A stretch of 64,000 bases of DNA from Lepidodermella squamata (GCA_047495785.1 JBLDXI010000013.1:1674001-1738000), one strand, 5' to 3'; positions 25,374-36,811 are shown, numbered from the stretch's first letter. Numbers and translations are program-made. The notes: a model not told the origin generated them from the sequence alone.

Positions 25374-26565
25374 CATTGTCGCTATCCGAGCTAGAATCTG
25401 ACTGCCCTTGTTCAGTGCCATTAGCAGCAGCATTTTGCGACAGTTTAGCTAACTTTGCCTTCTTGCGCTTCTCAAAATATTCCGCAACATGTTGGTGAGG
25501 ATGCCGCTCAAGCCACAGGCGCGGTGCCCTCAACGAAAACGTCAACGACATGTTATTTGAAACAAAAAAGCTCTCCAGTGTCTTGAGGAGGCTAGCTGTC
25601 CGATCTGAAGCGCCGTAGCACCTCCACGGCCACACTGATTTCCCCGAGTTTCCATGTACCATCAGTAAAGAATTATCAGGCATTTTAGTCGCACAGCAAA
25701 TAGATGAGGTCGGCTCTTTAAAATCGGGAATCAGATCAGAAACCTTTTCAGTTTCGAAACTGAATGACTCTTCCCCTTCGGCAATCAGACTAAATCCGTA
25801 TAAATGAGTGGAATCCTCACCGGTGACCAGCCAGGTATACTTATGAGGCCCGCTGAGTAAACACACCAAACTTTTCGGTCGATTTTGACATAGAACGAAT
25901 GTGTTTTCGTCAAAAAGTGAAAGCTTGGCCAAACAAGATCCGTTGACGATGTTCCATAAACACACAGCACCATCTCCACCCAAACTCATGATGAAATTAG
26001 GCCATTTTTGACTATCAGGAAGCGACAATGCAACAATATATTGAGTGTGACCAAGGCAAACTTGGTGTAAATTGTGAGTAGCGGGGTAATGAAAAATTGA
26101 TAGCCGTCCATCACGATCCCCGACCGCTAAGTACTTCGCGCTCCCCGAACCGCACAAACTCAACGCCAACACGACTGCAACACGGCTACCGATTCCTATC
26201 GGTACCATGGACGGAGACTCCGATGAAAAAGAATCAGTAGATATCGCCCAAATGCAGCCGGATTTGTCACCGACAACTAACGTATCGCCTGAAACATTCC
26301 ACGATAAAGTTGAAACGTTTCTCTCGAGAGTTGCAGACAATTTGGACCATGAATTAGAGCTAGCTTCAAATGATAATACAGCAATTACTCGTTTGCTCGA
26401 AACTGCAACACGGCTGTGCTTGGAGTCGAAACTGACGCAATCAATTCCATCTGAGAAATCACTTCCAAGTTCCGGACGCTGAACACTTTCCTCACGAACA
26501 AAGAACAATGAGTCCCGAGAAACTACCGCAAGGCATGAACCGACTTCAAAGTAGTTTATGTCCAT
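25369..26565 (-). CDS. WDR4: WDR4 / Wuho, tRNA m7G methyltransferase non-catalytic subunit
   Basis: One uninterrupted frame of 398 residues from ATG at 26565; human WDR4 is 412. WD-type blades include A-V-G-D-R-D-G-R-L-S-I-F-H-Y-P, where WDR4/Trm82 has its diagnostic D-R-D/basic strand, then G-H-T-Q-Y-I-V and S-L-G-G-D-G-A-V-C-L-W-N. The C-terminus is Lys-rich then Ser/Asp-rich. WDR4 pairs with METTL1 (Trm8) to make N7-methylguanosine at position 46 of tRNAs; Drosophila Wuho is also needed in germline cells. It is intronless while most neighbours are interrupted. It lies directly upstream of DCAF8 on the same strand, possibly in one transcript. Assignment to WDR4 rather than another WD40 protein rests on overall order and length. 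Confidence 0.78.
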   Translation of the reverse strand: MDINYFEVGSCLAVVSRDSLFFVREESVQRPELGSDFSDGIDCVSFDSKHSRVAVSSKRVIAVLSFEASSNSWSKLSATLERNVSTLSWNVSGDTLVVGDKSGCIWAISTDSFSSESPSMVPIGIGSRVAVVLALSLCGSGSAKYLAVGDRDGRLSIFHYPATHNLHQVCLGHTQYIVALSLPDSQKWPNFIMSLGGDGAVCLWNIVNGSCLAKLSLFDENTFVLCQNRPKSLVCLLSGPHKYTWLVTGEDSTHLYGFSLIAEGEESFSFETEKVSDLIPDFKEPTSSICCATKMPDNSLLMVHGNSGKSVWPWRCYGASDRTASLLKTLESFFVSNNMSLTFSLRAPRLWLERHPHQHVAEYFEKRKKAKLAKLSQNAAANGTEQGQSDSSSDSDNE

Positions 26566-28065
26566 TTATATTTTTGTAGCAGTGAACTACACAACTAGAG
26601 GTGGAAAAAACATCATTAGTTAGGCAGAAATATATGCAATGACAAATCCACATGCTACTTTCTAGTTTTCCTCCTCCTAAGCTTCCTATTCATATGGCAA
26701 ATGGCAAGTGTACTTTTCCACAGCCTCTCTATTTGTGCGACCCACGGCCCACAGGAAGGTGACAAAACTGCACATTTGATTTATAGCGCAGGCAAAAAAG
26801 GCAACACAATCAAACGCGCGCGGATCATTGCACGCAATCAGGCTCACATTAACATTTTTTCGGAAGGACTAGTGCGACAGATAACTTTGTAGAGACTGCA
26901 CCCTGCGCAATAAATAGCCGAACCGTGTCAAAAGGCTACAGTTGGCAGGCAACATCTACTCAAACAGCGACACGGCGACAAGTTCCTAGCCAAGCTGCGC
27001 GGGGTCATTGAAAAAATCGGGTCGAGCTGTGCGCCCGTTAAGCGCGGTCAGCTGATCAGTCTGTGAACCTTCACTTGTTTAATACGATTGAGATAACAGT
27101 AATTTTTAAATCGAAGATTTATATGTTATACAACAATTAGCTAAAAATCAGCTGATTTCAAAAAAATAAAAAATAAATAAAAGAGCGGTTCCATTTGAGT
27201 TTTGTTGGCCAGAGCAGCATCATTTCGTTGCAGCCTCGTCAGCGTCGCAGTGGTCTTATGGTCTTATGGCTCTTTGTCTAACCGGTCTCTTTCCGTGCCT
27301 TTGGATTTTGGATAGTCGGAAGGCCATCTGTGACGGGCTCATCGAATCTCGCGTTGGCTACTGCGAAATCTCCCTAGAAGTGTGTTCCGAGAAAGCAAGC
27401 GCTGAAGAAGCACAGCACCCCGGCATTGGATCACGTATCGCTCATGTTCTGCAGTAATGTAGGCATAATGAAGCCGGAAGTTTTCCAGTTGAGCCTTTAA
27501 TTCACGACCTTTGCTTTCCGGCAGACTGTGAACCTTCACTTCAACACCCTCAGCCATTCAGTTCTCCACCGCGGCACGACGGCGTGGAGTAGCGCCACTT
27601 ACTCAACATGAATTCGTCCCTTCAATTCATTCAGAAGGTGAAAAGGTCTTTATTTTGTCGCAAAGCCGCCTACCTGATGCAATTCTTTATCGAGCAGGTG
27701 TCCGAGCGAACCAGATAGATCATAGCTCTTTTTTATCATTTATTTCTAATTGGCAGTCCCTGCGCCTAACATCTAATTATCAGTGACAGGCTTTTCTCCC
27801 GTATCCCGTATCGCCGCTAGCCCTGTTGAATCAACAAAATTGGTAACAGGGTCTAGCATCCAGCCATCCACCGCTGGTGAACTCTGAGCGCTTCCTAAGC
27901 GACGCGGTGTGCGCAAAAGCTATACGCACACCACGACGCGTCCCTTTCGCGCCCATTGATTTGAGTTACTTTTTATCATGTTTGTTGTTATTTTTACATT
28001 GATTTGTTCGTGTTAGAAAGCATCGCTGGTCATAAGCTCGCTTATTATCCCAGGTTCAATTGGAA
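26566..28065. other. Divergent intergenic region between WDR4 and ACSF3
   Basis: This probably holds both promoters. A 73-codon minus ORF (27557-27339, true ATG, starts M-A-E-G-V-E-V-K-V-H) has protein-like composition and could be a small gene or exon, but I recognise no family. The acceptor-like TTATTATCCCAG ends at 28053, 12 nt before the ACSF3 start codon. Confidence 0.45.
27339..27557 (-). CDS. Possible small gene or exon, 72 residues, unknown
   Basis: ATG at 27557, TGA at 27339. The peptide is charged with alternating helical character (K-G-R-E-L-K-A-Q-L-E-N-F, then R-Y-V-I-Q-C-R-G-A-V-L-L-Q-R-L-L), as in a short coiled-coil or helical protein. No motif identifies it. A 63-codon frame overlaps on the other strand, so one of the two may be chance. 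Confidence 0.3.
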   Translation of the reverse strand: MAEGVEVKVHSLPESKGRELKAQLENFRLHYAYITAEHERYVIQCRGAVLLQRLLSRNTLLGRFRSSQREIR

Positions 28066-29873
28066 ATGTTACGCATTTGTTCATCATATAACATCGAGAG
28101 GCGGCTCTTTAGCCTGAAATCGATGTGGCTCGATGTCGTCAGTAAGCCACGGTTGGTCGATGGTCAGGGCGAGCTCCCTTTTATTGATAAGGAGTTTTGG
28201 AAGAAGAATGCCTCTCTCTCTGCAAAAATATCCGCATTGAAGCGTCCTGTGCAAGATCAGCGTGTTGGTATATTAACTGGAAATAATCGTGAATTTCTGT
28301 CATCGATATTTGCTACATGGATAAGCGGAAAATCAGCTGTTCCCATGAGTGCCTCTCATCCTTTGCCCCAATTACAATATTATCTGGAAGATTCCGGCGC
28401 CAATATAATTTTAACGGACAGGAATAACAGAGAGCTTGCATTCAGACTCCAAAATTCAGCTAAGGACAGAAATATCGAGGTGATCGTAACGGAAGATTGC
28501 CCCACTATATCCAAGGCTGAATTCTTCATCGCAAATGCTGGCAAAATGTTTCAGATCGGCGAAAATTCCGAAGCAGTTATCCTATATACGAGCGGAACTA
28601 CCGGCAAACCGAAAGGTGTCAGCTTATCTATGAGAAACATCGCTACCCAGGTTCATGCGCAAGCTAAAGCCTGGAAATGGTCTTCTAGTGATATCGTATT
28701 ACACACGTTGCCGCTGTATCATACACACGGATTAGTAAATGCTTTTTTAACGCCAATTTTTCTTGGCGCAGCCGTTGTTATGAGACCTCGCTTTGACGAA
28801 GAAGAGGTAAGTAAAGCTGCAATTCACTTTCAATGTTGCATTGAAATTTTATCGCTATCAGGTTTTCAAGTATTTGACTGCCGAAAAAGTGACTCAAAGA
28901 GGTCCTGTCACTGTTTTCACCGGCGTTCCCACCATGTATTCCAAGCTGCTGGATTACATGCGGAAATCGAAACAATCGAATGTCAAAAGCAGACTTAGAA
29001 ATATTCGACTCCTAATGTCAGGAAGTGCCCCTCTATCCGAATCGGTAAAATTGCACGTTTTTGATCGCCATTTGATATATGATTTATTTAGTTGGCGAAA
29101 GATTGGCATGATGAAACCGGAGTTCAACTACTTGAGCGTTATGGCTGCACCGAAACAGGAATGGTTTTGACAAACCCACTTGAGGGTCGTCGCAATATTG
29201 GTAAAATTGTCCACCCAACTTTCACAATTTTCCATTTAACAAAATGTTTGAAGGTTACGTTGGAATGCCATTCGATACTGTAAATGTACGTTTGGTACAC
29301 AGCCAAACTGGAAAAGTAATTCTCTCAGCCGACGGTACGGGGGTGAAATCCATGGTCCCCGATGAAAAAGACGACTTTGCCGAGCTTCAAGTTTCTGGAC
29401 CAAGCGTATTTTCGCGGTATATCAACCGAGACAGGGAAACATCCGATGCGTTCGCCGTGGACCCGGACGGTACAAGGTGGTACAAGACTGGAGATTGCGT
29501 ATCGTTCTCAAACGAGTTGAATAGCTTCAAAATAAACGGCCGAGCCTCTGCTGATGTGATCAAAAGTGGCGGATACAAAATCAGCGCATTAGACATTGAG
29601 ACCAAATTGGGTGAACATGACCAAATTAAAGAATGTGCTGTGTTCGGCATCCCAGATCCTAAATGGGGAGAGCGAATTGTTCTGATAACTCAGCTTAACC
29701 ACACCAATGAACCTTTCGACCTCGAAACGTTGAAGGCCTGGTGCAAGTCTCGAATGCCACATTATTGGACTCCGACTGAGCTAATTGTGCTGGACAAGCC
29801 AATTCCTCGAAATGCCATGGGTAAAGTCAACAAAAAAGAACTGCGAAACATCTTCTTTCCGCCGAAGAATTAG
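28066..29873 (+). CDS. ACSF3: Acyl-CoA synthetase family member 3, malonyl-CoA synthetase
   Basis: Four exons, 28066-28806, 28862-29044, 29092-29200 and 29254-29873, give 550 residues (human 576). The AMP-binding motif [11 protein letters not shown] lies near residue 173. [12 protein letters not shown] matches L-P-L-H-H-V-H-G-V-V-N-A of ACSF3; [12 protein letters not shown] follows, then W-Y-K-T-G-D and [14 protein letters not shown]. The catalytic C-terminal lysine motif is [13 protein letters not shown]3 is mitochondrial and ligates malonate (and methylmalonate) to CoA, supplying mitochondrial fatty acid synthesis. The N-terminus is Arg/Ser/Leu-rich and plausible as a mitochondrial targeting peptide. 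A poly(A) variant ATTAAA lies near 29953. Confidence 0.93.
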
Positions 29874-30196
29874 TCAAACTTTAATTTTACACTAATTTAA
29901 CCGGTCTAATTTTGTTCTGCTTGTGATTTTTGAACTCTGTGAAAATATTGAGATTAAAAAAAAAACAGATTTATGACGTTTCATTTTATTAGACTTTCCT
30001 TCATTCACATGTAAACAAGAGAAACTTCGTGCCGTGCTTTATTACTATGTAATTATTCTTTAAAAGAAGACTGACCACAATATAAGAATCTTATGGTAGC
30101 TTTTCATAAAATGAAAAAGAGAAAAAGAAGAGGAAACGCAAAAAATTGAATAATGCCAAATCATCCGGACTGTGTAAGACGTTGTTGCATAGCAGA
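29874..30196. other. Convergent 3'UTRs of ACSF3 and the SLC18B1-like gene
   Basis: A 323-nt gap between two facing stop codons. It contains ATTAAA on the plus strand near 29953 with an A-rich run, and AATAAA on the minus strand at 30043-30038 and 29990-29985. The two transcripts could overlap at their 3' ends. Confidence 0.6.
30038..30043 (-). promoter_or_regulatory. Poly(A) signal AATAAA, SLC18B1-like gene
   Basis: Minus-strand AATAAA about 155 nt past the stop codon; a second copy lies at 29985-29990. Confidence 0.5.
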
Positions 30197-32222
30197 TTAC
30201 CTAAGCTTCTCCTTTGCTGGAGCAGCAAGCAGACTAGCAGTTTCCTCCGTGCCTAGGCTGGATGTCAATAGACCGCCAGCACCGTTTGGTTTCTTGAGAA
30301 ATTGCCTTGCTTTATACTTCTTAATTTCGTGATAAGCCAGTGCGACTCCGACAACTATCGCTGAAAAGCCGATGAAACCAGCAAGGATCGAACTCGTAAC
30401 AGGGTAGCCCAAATTGTCGACGGAAGGTCCGGAAAATACGAGACCGATGAACCCGCCAAGACTCATCAGACTGTTGTAAACGGCTGTGGAAAAAATTAAA
30501 AATAAATTCTATAGGGCTAACCAGGCAAATTTTTCATCCTACCAGAAACAGCCGAGCTAGTGCTAAGATCTTTCGCCTTGTCGTCTTTATCTTTTTCTTT
30601 GTCTTTTTCGCCGCCTTCACTGTCTATGAGGTCAGCAGTTGAATCCGAGCGATTTACGCCAGATTCCGTGTCATCGATCGATTTCACTTTGGTCGCAGGC
30701 GATGGATTAACCGGGGTTCGTAGAATTTCGAACAGCACACGAGTTGCAGGCGCCAGAACGAAAGCTAAGCCGAGTCGCGACAAGAAAACCCCAGAGATGA
30801 CCACAATCGCTAGAAGAGTGAGCGAGAAATCGCTGGTTCCGAACCCAGACTGGCTCGAGCCGACTGTTAGAGGGGCGGCCCAACACGGCTGTTGGCTCAG
30901 TTGATCCATTGTTCCAGGGCTCATCGTGGTCGTCATGTTTTTCAGCACGCTATGCAAGTCCGGAACGACTGTGGTCAACGAAACAGTCGCGACAGAGGGT
31001 GACATGGCGTAATAATAGCTGGAGGTCATATTCGCCAGAATGTGGAAAATGTCTTGAAGGAACGGGGACGGGCCGATCAGAAGGAAAGCTGAACAGCTTA
31101 TAATGCAGCCAAACTAAAAAGAATAATAAATCGAAATAATGATGAAGCCCGTAAAATTAATTTAAACTTACAAGAATGTACACTAAACTGTAGCCATGTT
31201 TATCGTTCAATCGGCCAATGATTGGACTGGACAGGGCAAATGAGCAACCAGCACCAAAGAGGACGACACCGATTTGACCGGGTGAGAGTTTGAATTCGGA
31301 AAGGTGGTAAACGATGAGTGTATTGACGAATGACGTAGCGCCGTAAGCGGCCAAGAAAACGTAGCAGATAATCCAAGAGATGGGTTGACGCCATAAATTG
31401 CACAACGGCCAGCTAAAATTTAAAAAATCCAAATAGTAATCAATAATTCACGTTATTGGCTAATATTTACTTTTGAACGCTGGAAGAGTCGTGTATGACC
31501 AGTTTGGGCAGCATGCATGCGACGATTAAGCCAACAATCGGCAAGATAATGCCAAATGGGATCGTCGTAGCCGGAAAGCCGCCATATTCAAACAGGAAAC
31601 CACCAAGCAGCGGGCCAGTGATTTGCCCCAGCTGGTATGACGTTTCCAAACAGCCGTAAATAAATGAAACGCGATCCTAGATTATCGGCGAAAATGTTTT
31701 GAAAAAAATCGGAGTGAAAAAATGACTCACGGGATCGAAATATGGAGCTATCGAAAACAGCGCAGCGCAAATTTGAATCATTCCAACGTTGTATATTAGC
31801 GAGGTCGTGTAAACGATTGCTCGATAAGTATTTCCAGGAGGGCTCCAATGAGTACAACCTGCACTCAAAAATTTAAAATTCAAATTTAACTTGACTGCAA
31901 GAGTCTTACCCATCAAAACTGTGCAAACCGAGGCGATAACAACACCAAAGGCCAGAACGATTCTAGCCTCGACCTTAGTGACCAGATAACACGCAACGGG
32001 ATATAGAGCAGCAGAGAAAATGTAGGTGAAACCGTAGAAAATACCGATTTCAGTGAGGCCGATGCCCTTGCAACGAGCCTCAGGGACAAAAAACGGCACA
32101 AATGTAGCAATATTTAAACCCATCAGGAACAGCACGGCTGCTTCGAGGCCTAGGTAGAGCTTCCAGTTCTTCGAACGCTGCGTCGCCGACGGCGATACGA
32201 TGGACTTGTCTTCGCCGCCCAT
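30197..32222 (-). CDS. SLC18B1: MFS transporter, SLC18B1-like (vesicular polyamine transporter family)
   Basis: Six exons, 32222-31910, 31858-31731, 31676-31471, 31412-31172, 31113-30543 and 30483-30197, encode 581 residues with introns of 51-59 nt. Twelve-helix MFS layout: TM1 L-F-L-M-G-L-N-I-A-T-F-V-P-F-F-V-P-E-A; central L-E-T-S-Y-Q-L-G-Q-I-T-G-P-L-L-G-G-F-L-F corresponds to L-E-T-F-S-G-L-G-L-I-L-G-P in human SLC18B1. G-V-V-L-F-G-A-G-C-S-F-A-L-S-S-P-I-I-G matches G-L-V-F-L-G-M-A-L-S-Y-A-I-S-S-P-L-F-G. The tail G-T-E-E-T-A-S-L-L resembles S-T-E-E-E-R-T-T-L-L. SLC18B1 exchanges polyamines for protons in vesicles. Unusual here are a long Ser/Thr-rich loop with N-M-T-T-T and a Lys/Asp-rich cytosolic insert in exon 5, making it longer than human (456 aa). 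Another MFS family remains possible. Confidence 0.72.
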
Positions 32223-33348
32223 GTTTCTTCACTACCTTTTAAGCAGGCCTAAATAATTGATGTGGTGAATGTAATGCAATTACACGCAGAAAAAACTGAG
32301 CAGTATACGAAAGTGCATGTGAAATGGCTAATAATAATAATAATTTTATCAGCATACGATAATGTGAGAAATGAGACACCTGTGTTCGCACTTACCTAAA
32401 GGCCGCCCAAAAGGCGAAACAAAAGAATACCTGAGCACTGAGAAGGGCGTTACGAATCTTGACTGTCCTGTGGCTATTGTTAGTATTTGTTTGGCGCGCA
32501 TAACTCGAGGATTATAAACAAAGTTACGAAGATCGCGCGACGGGGCACGCAAGTCTATTCCGTTGTTGCCCTTGGATGCGCTTGATTTGCAAGGAGAGCG
32601 CCCGCCCGGTCGGGTGTTCCTTCTGGATCGGATTAGGCAAAGAAAACGAACAAGGCGACGGTTGATTTCAGCGCATAGCAATTAGACAGAAACTGGTTTG
32701 TTGTTAGACTGGGCCCGCATCTGTACCTACCGCCACCACCACTACTGCTGCTGCTGCACTGCTACTAGTGAGAGGCGGGGGCACAGATGGCCTTGGGCTT
32801 CAGACTGACCGGAAGTATAACACATCGTATGCTATTATATATATGTAATAACAGCAAAAGGCAAACACCAAATTAAATTGGCTAGCATGCAAAGACGCGC
32901 TCCATTCACGCAAATTATTGAGAATAACTTGCATATTGCTATACTAATAAGGCGGTAATGCTCACGGAATTTTATTATACTACTGCTGGTAGTTGTTATT
33001 AAAAATATGGATGAGATCTGTAACTATCCTCGCTCAGTGTTTACCCTGCCACATTCGACAGTTCTTTCCTCGCATTATTACTAGCAATTACAATGCCAAT
33101 ACAGCATTACAAGCGGCAAAGTGATAAAGGCCCTGTTTACCAATCGCCTCGGAAAAACAAGACAGCTATCGTATTAATACCAACAAAGCAGAACGGAGAT
33201 ATTTGTATATAAAAAGAAAGAGACGTGTGGAAATTCAGTAGCGGTTATCGGTAATTTTTTTACCTCTACTACAGCACTGCAGCCTGTTCAGGCTAATGGC
33301 ATTTTACCGTAGAAAAAATCGACATGTAGTGACTTTGATAAACCCAAC
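32223..33348. other. Upstream region of the SLC18B1-like gene, no gene seen
   Basis: An acceptor-like ATTATTTAG ends at 32249, 26 nt before the start codon. The 110-codon minus ORF at 32349-32681 has no recognised domain. The rest is AT-rich with a short TA run near 32,835. Confidence 0.5.
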
Positions 33349-33350
33349 TA

Positions 33351-33788
33351 CCGTATTTTACGAATTATAAGACCCGGCCCTATATTTTTTTCAAACGAGG
33401 TTCAAGCCCTGCCCTGTATTTAGGGTCTGCCCTTTATTTCGGTTCTGCCCTTTAATTTTTCGAAACAAATCAGTCACCTGAAGAGTACCTCGATCAACAG
33501 TTAGAACCTCCAAATAAGCACTGCCTTCCACCCGTGACTACACGCGTGAAATGTTTGCTCAAGTGGATTAAGGTGGATAAAGGACGATTATCGCTCTTAC
33601 TGACGATAAATCGGAACCTATCCAACTTTAACCACTTACCCAGCAGGCGCTCATGTAAGCCACTTCCTACAAGGCCCTGCCTATTAATACGGTTCTGCCC
33701 TTTATTATTTCAAATGACCGTTACCCCCTGCCCTTTATTCCGGTCCTGCCCTATATTTGGGTCCTGACTAATAATTCGTAAAATACGG
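33351..33788. mobile_element. MITE with TA target duplication and internal pyrimidine-rich repeats
   Basis: The left end CCGTATTTTACGAATTAT at 33351 is mirrored by ATAATTCGTAAAATACGG ending at 33788, and TA flanks both (33349-33350, 33789-33790). The 438-bp body is made of variants of CTGCCCTTTAT(T)TCGGT repeated about seven times, for example near 33,430, 33,450, 33,675, 33,695, 33,730 and 33,745. There is no transposase. TA duplication and end sequence suit a Tc1/mariner/pogo-type element. Confidence 0.8.
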
Positions 33789-33790
33789 TA

Positions 33791-34750
33791 ATAATAAAAT
33801 GATTCGCTGCAAGTTTCAGAATATTATAACTACCAAATTGCTATAGAGGTGGTGCCGTTTCATACAATAAATAACGATTTTTTCCACGATGTTTTCACGT
33901 AAGAGACGAGGATTAAATATCAGCTGCATATACAGCAAATAAAATGCATGCGCTCATCTCACCATCGCATTATATTATGTGTATGTTTTTTATATTTGCC
34001 TACATGATACGTTCTGACCACGCTCTTGTGCTCGCTAGGTGAACGCATGATGCCGACTTTTTTCACACTAATATCAGTAAGGGTATGAGTATAATAGCGT
34101 GCTGTATATTAGGTTGTAAAAGGTGAGGTTGTAATAACGGCATAATTAATCGACTAGAAATTACGAAAGCTTTCGACGAGAAAACTGCACACTATAATAT
34201 ATGACGGATCATTGCAAAAAAACTCAGCAGCACTAGCTCATTTCATCAGTAGTTAGTGAGGGTATGGTGAGGGGGTCGCGCTGTAAAAATTATGTCGATT
34301 CATAGCTCATAGAGGGAGAACGATAAAGAGACGGATCACGGGCCGCATTGCAAAAGACGGAAACAGGACGATGACGCCGTGCTCTGCATGGCGCGCTGTT
34401 TTTTGTGTTTTTTATTCATTGAAATAGTACACACAAGTTTTTCATCTAAGCAGCAGCAGCGAGGCAATAATCATTGTCATGGCAACATGGCATGATCGGC
34501 ATGCAATTCTGTAAGACGATGACGGAATTATGGGCAAATGGCACCACCGCTATAAGAATCCTTAGGGAATAGAGTTCTCTTAGCGCGACACAAAATAAAA
34601 AAATATCTTTCCAGTTTTTATCAATTGATTTTCCGAGCATGGCCTTCGTAAAAAACGAAAGATAAACACAGCTGTTTCAACAGACAATCATAATATGAAT
34701 ATTGCACCTTGCGCGAGAAAGCAAGATGGTCTGGAACCACGCTCATTTTT
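33791..34750. other. Intergenic, no gene seen
   Basis: AT-rich sequence without a convincing ORF or repeat. It lies downstream of the Reeler/EGF gene. Confidence 0.5.
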
Positions 34751-34756
34751 TTTATT
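34751..34756 (-). promoter_or_regulatory. Poly(A) signal AATAAA, Reeler/EGF gene
   Basis: Minus-strand AATAAA about 60 nt past the proposed stop at 34818. Its position supports the two small 3' exons in the gene model. Confidence 0.5.
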
Positions 34757-34817
34757 AAACCTAAACTAATCAATTGAGCAATGATATTAATGTAGCATTC
34801 CACCTCCGTAATGATCG

Positions 34818-36811
34818 TCAACAGTAGCCCAAGTTTTGGCATTTCTGAGGACAAACAATCAGTCTTTGTTTCCAAAATGGAGGCGGTAAAGGCCAATACA
34901 ACCGAGGCGAGATGTTGGCTCGATTCCTTTCGATCCTGTGTAGAAAAAACATTGTTTTAAAGAGATACATTCAAGCGTGACGTTAAGATGTTTTATACCA
35001 CATAATTTTTCGCTGGACTGCGCAAAATCGGAAATCGATAGGCGTAGTGGTAGGATAAACTAAACATGAAGAGAAAATAATTTCGGACATAGCAATCAAT
35101 ACGTCACATACAGGTGGCTGCTGGTCGGTCCGTTAATCTTGGCCTTCTCGTTGCAGGAGTCGTAGTCGCATTTTGCACAGGAGTAGTTGTTTCTGGAATA
35201 ACTATCAGCTTAACCAGACCAGGTCGGTACATGATTATTTCGCAAAATCTCCCAGTAAATCCAGCCAAACACAGGCAAACCCAATCATCAACTGAGTCCA
35301 CAGTCACGTTGTAGCTTTCGGAATAATCGTTATACTGATCAGATTCGTTCACAGCCGGTCGTCCGCCGTGGAAACAGGTCGGTTTTATGTCATTCAAAGT
35401 TTGAACCAAATTGTCATCTAATCGTTCGCAGCTTGCAATTGAAAAAAATTGACGATCAAAATATAATTGGAAATTGAATGGCAAACCTTAACCCGACGTA
35501 GTCTCCGACACATTTACAATACCATTGATCATCCTGCCATTTCAAGCTTCCGAAATAGCAAACAGGAACGCCGTTATCGTCATCGATGCCAAAACTTTGT
35601 TGTTTAGGCATGTTCAAGGTGACATTTGTGAATTCGCACCGAGGCCCGTAGAATATCGGCGACGAGCAGTTACACAGCTTGGCGGTTCCATTGATTATTT
35701 CAATGATAGCCGAGTCATTAGCAGCAACCAAGTCGTCAACCCATCCTAAAAGTGTTGAATTATTGGCGCAATATGTCGACGGATCTACGCCTTGGGGGAG
35801 AGACAGTTTCTCGCAGAAATAACCAGAGGCGAGCCGATAATCACAATGACAAGTTTGAGTTTCTATCGACAGCAAACCGCCGTTGTAGCATGTCCACGGG
35901 ATCGAAGTCATGTTCCGTTTAGCGAAGAGGACAAATAATGAAGAATCGCGCCATATATATTTCTGGCACACATTCCTCCTCAGGAAGCACTGTTCGTTAT
36001 CGGCAGAATAGGCAAAAGCGTTGCAACGGTAGTCGTTCGTGCATTGAGCACCACAATCGGTCAAATACCGTGCGGTCGTAGTTCGGTAAGCCGAAGCGTC
36101 GCAAAATTGCGGGAATTTTTCATAAGCAACAACTGAAAAAAAATCAAACCAGTCAAAATTTCAAGATTTACGTAGGACATATTTACATGTTTGAAGAAGC
36201 GGAGGCCGCAGCCATAACTCGCAACTCTCGACCATAATTGGGGCTGTGTTGATAACGTAAAACTGAGAGAAATCAATCACAACAACTGCATGCATTTGCA
36301 CCCACTGAGTATTGACATTGTTACTCGAAAAAGGAACCCAATTGAACAAATAGGTTCCGGGCGGTTTTGTTTCCCGTGAATTATGCGTTATAGCTGGATG
36401 ATAATTCTCTAACCCACCGGGCACTGGCATTCCACAACTCAAGCCATGGAATAGAGCATGATCCCAATAAACCCAAGTTCCTAACGGCCGACGTTGCAGC
36501 TGTTGTCCAGGTTCGTTTTGAAGATATTCGATGCCAACTGCAAAGAAGCCCTTGAATGGCACATTAGCGGTTAATTTTACGAACATAGGTGCTCCGGGAC
36601 AATAAAAATCAGCCATCTCCAGCCTAAACGGCTCAAAATCTGCTTTAGCGGGGTTAAAAGATGATTTTCCATCTTCACGGCCATGAACTGGTTTCAAGAG
36701 CTGGCAGGCTGCGCTTGGGGCACCATCAGGGAACGAATCGACCGGAAATGTAACGAAAGATATTCCGATGAAAAGAGAATAAATTTGCGTACAGAATTTC
36801 CGGCTTTCCAT
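34818..36811 (-). CDS. Secreted Reeler - PAN/Apple-like - EGF protein
   Basis: Proposed exons 36811-36187, 36132-35493, 35431-35112, 35059-34999 and 34935-34818, 587 residues. A hydrophobic signal peptide precedes F-P-D-G-A-P-S-A-A-C, the start of a Reeler domain (about residues 30-180, with G-F-F-A-V-G-I-E-Y and a long aromatic strand). A Cys pattern C-G-A-Q-C-T-N-D-Y-R-C-N-A-F-A-Y is typical of PAN/Apple modules. About four EGF-like modules follow (C-H-C-D-Y, C-N-C-S-S, C-K-C-V-G-D-Y-V-G, C-L-C-L-A-G-F-T-G-R-F-C-E), then a Thr/Pro-rich linker. No membrane helix is visible, so it is probably extracellular. If the third intron is not used the protein ends at 35104. Reeler proteins occur in extracellular matrix and invertebrate immunity; the exact role here is unknown. 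The start is the ATG at 36811; a TTG in frame precedes it. Confidence 0.65.
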
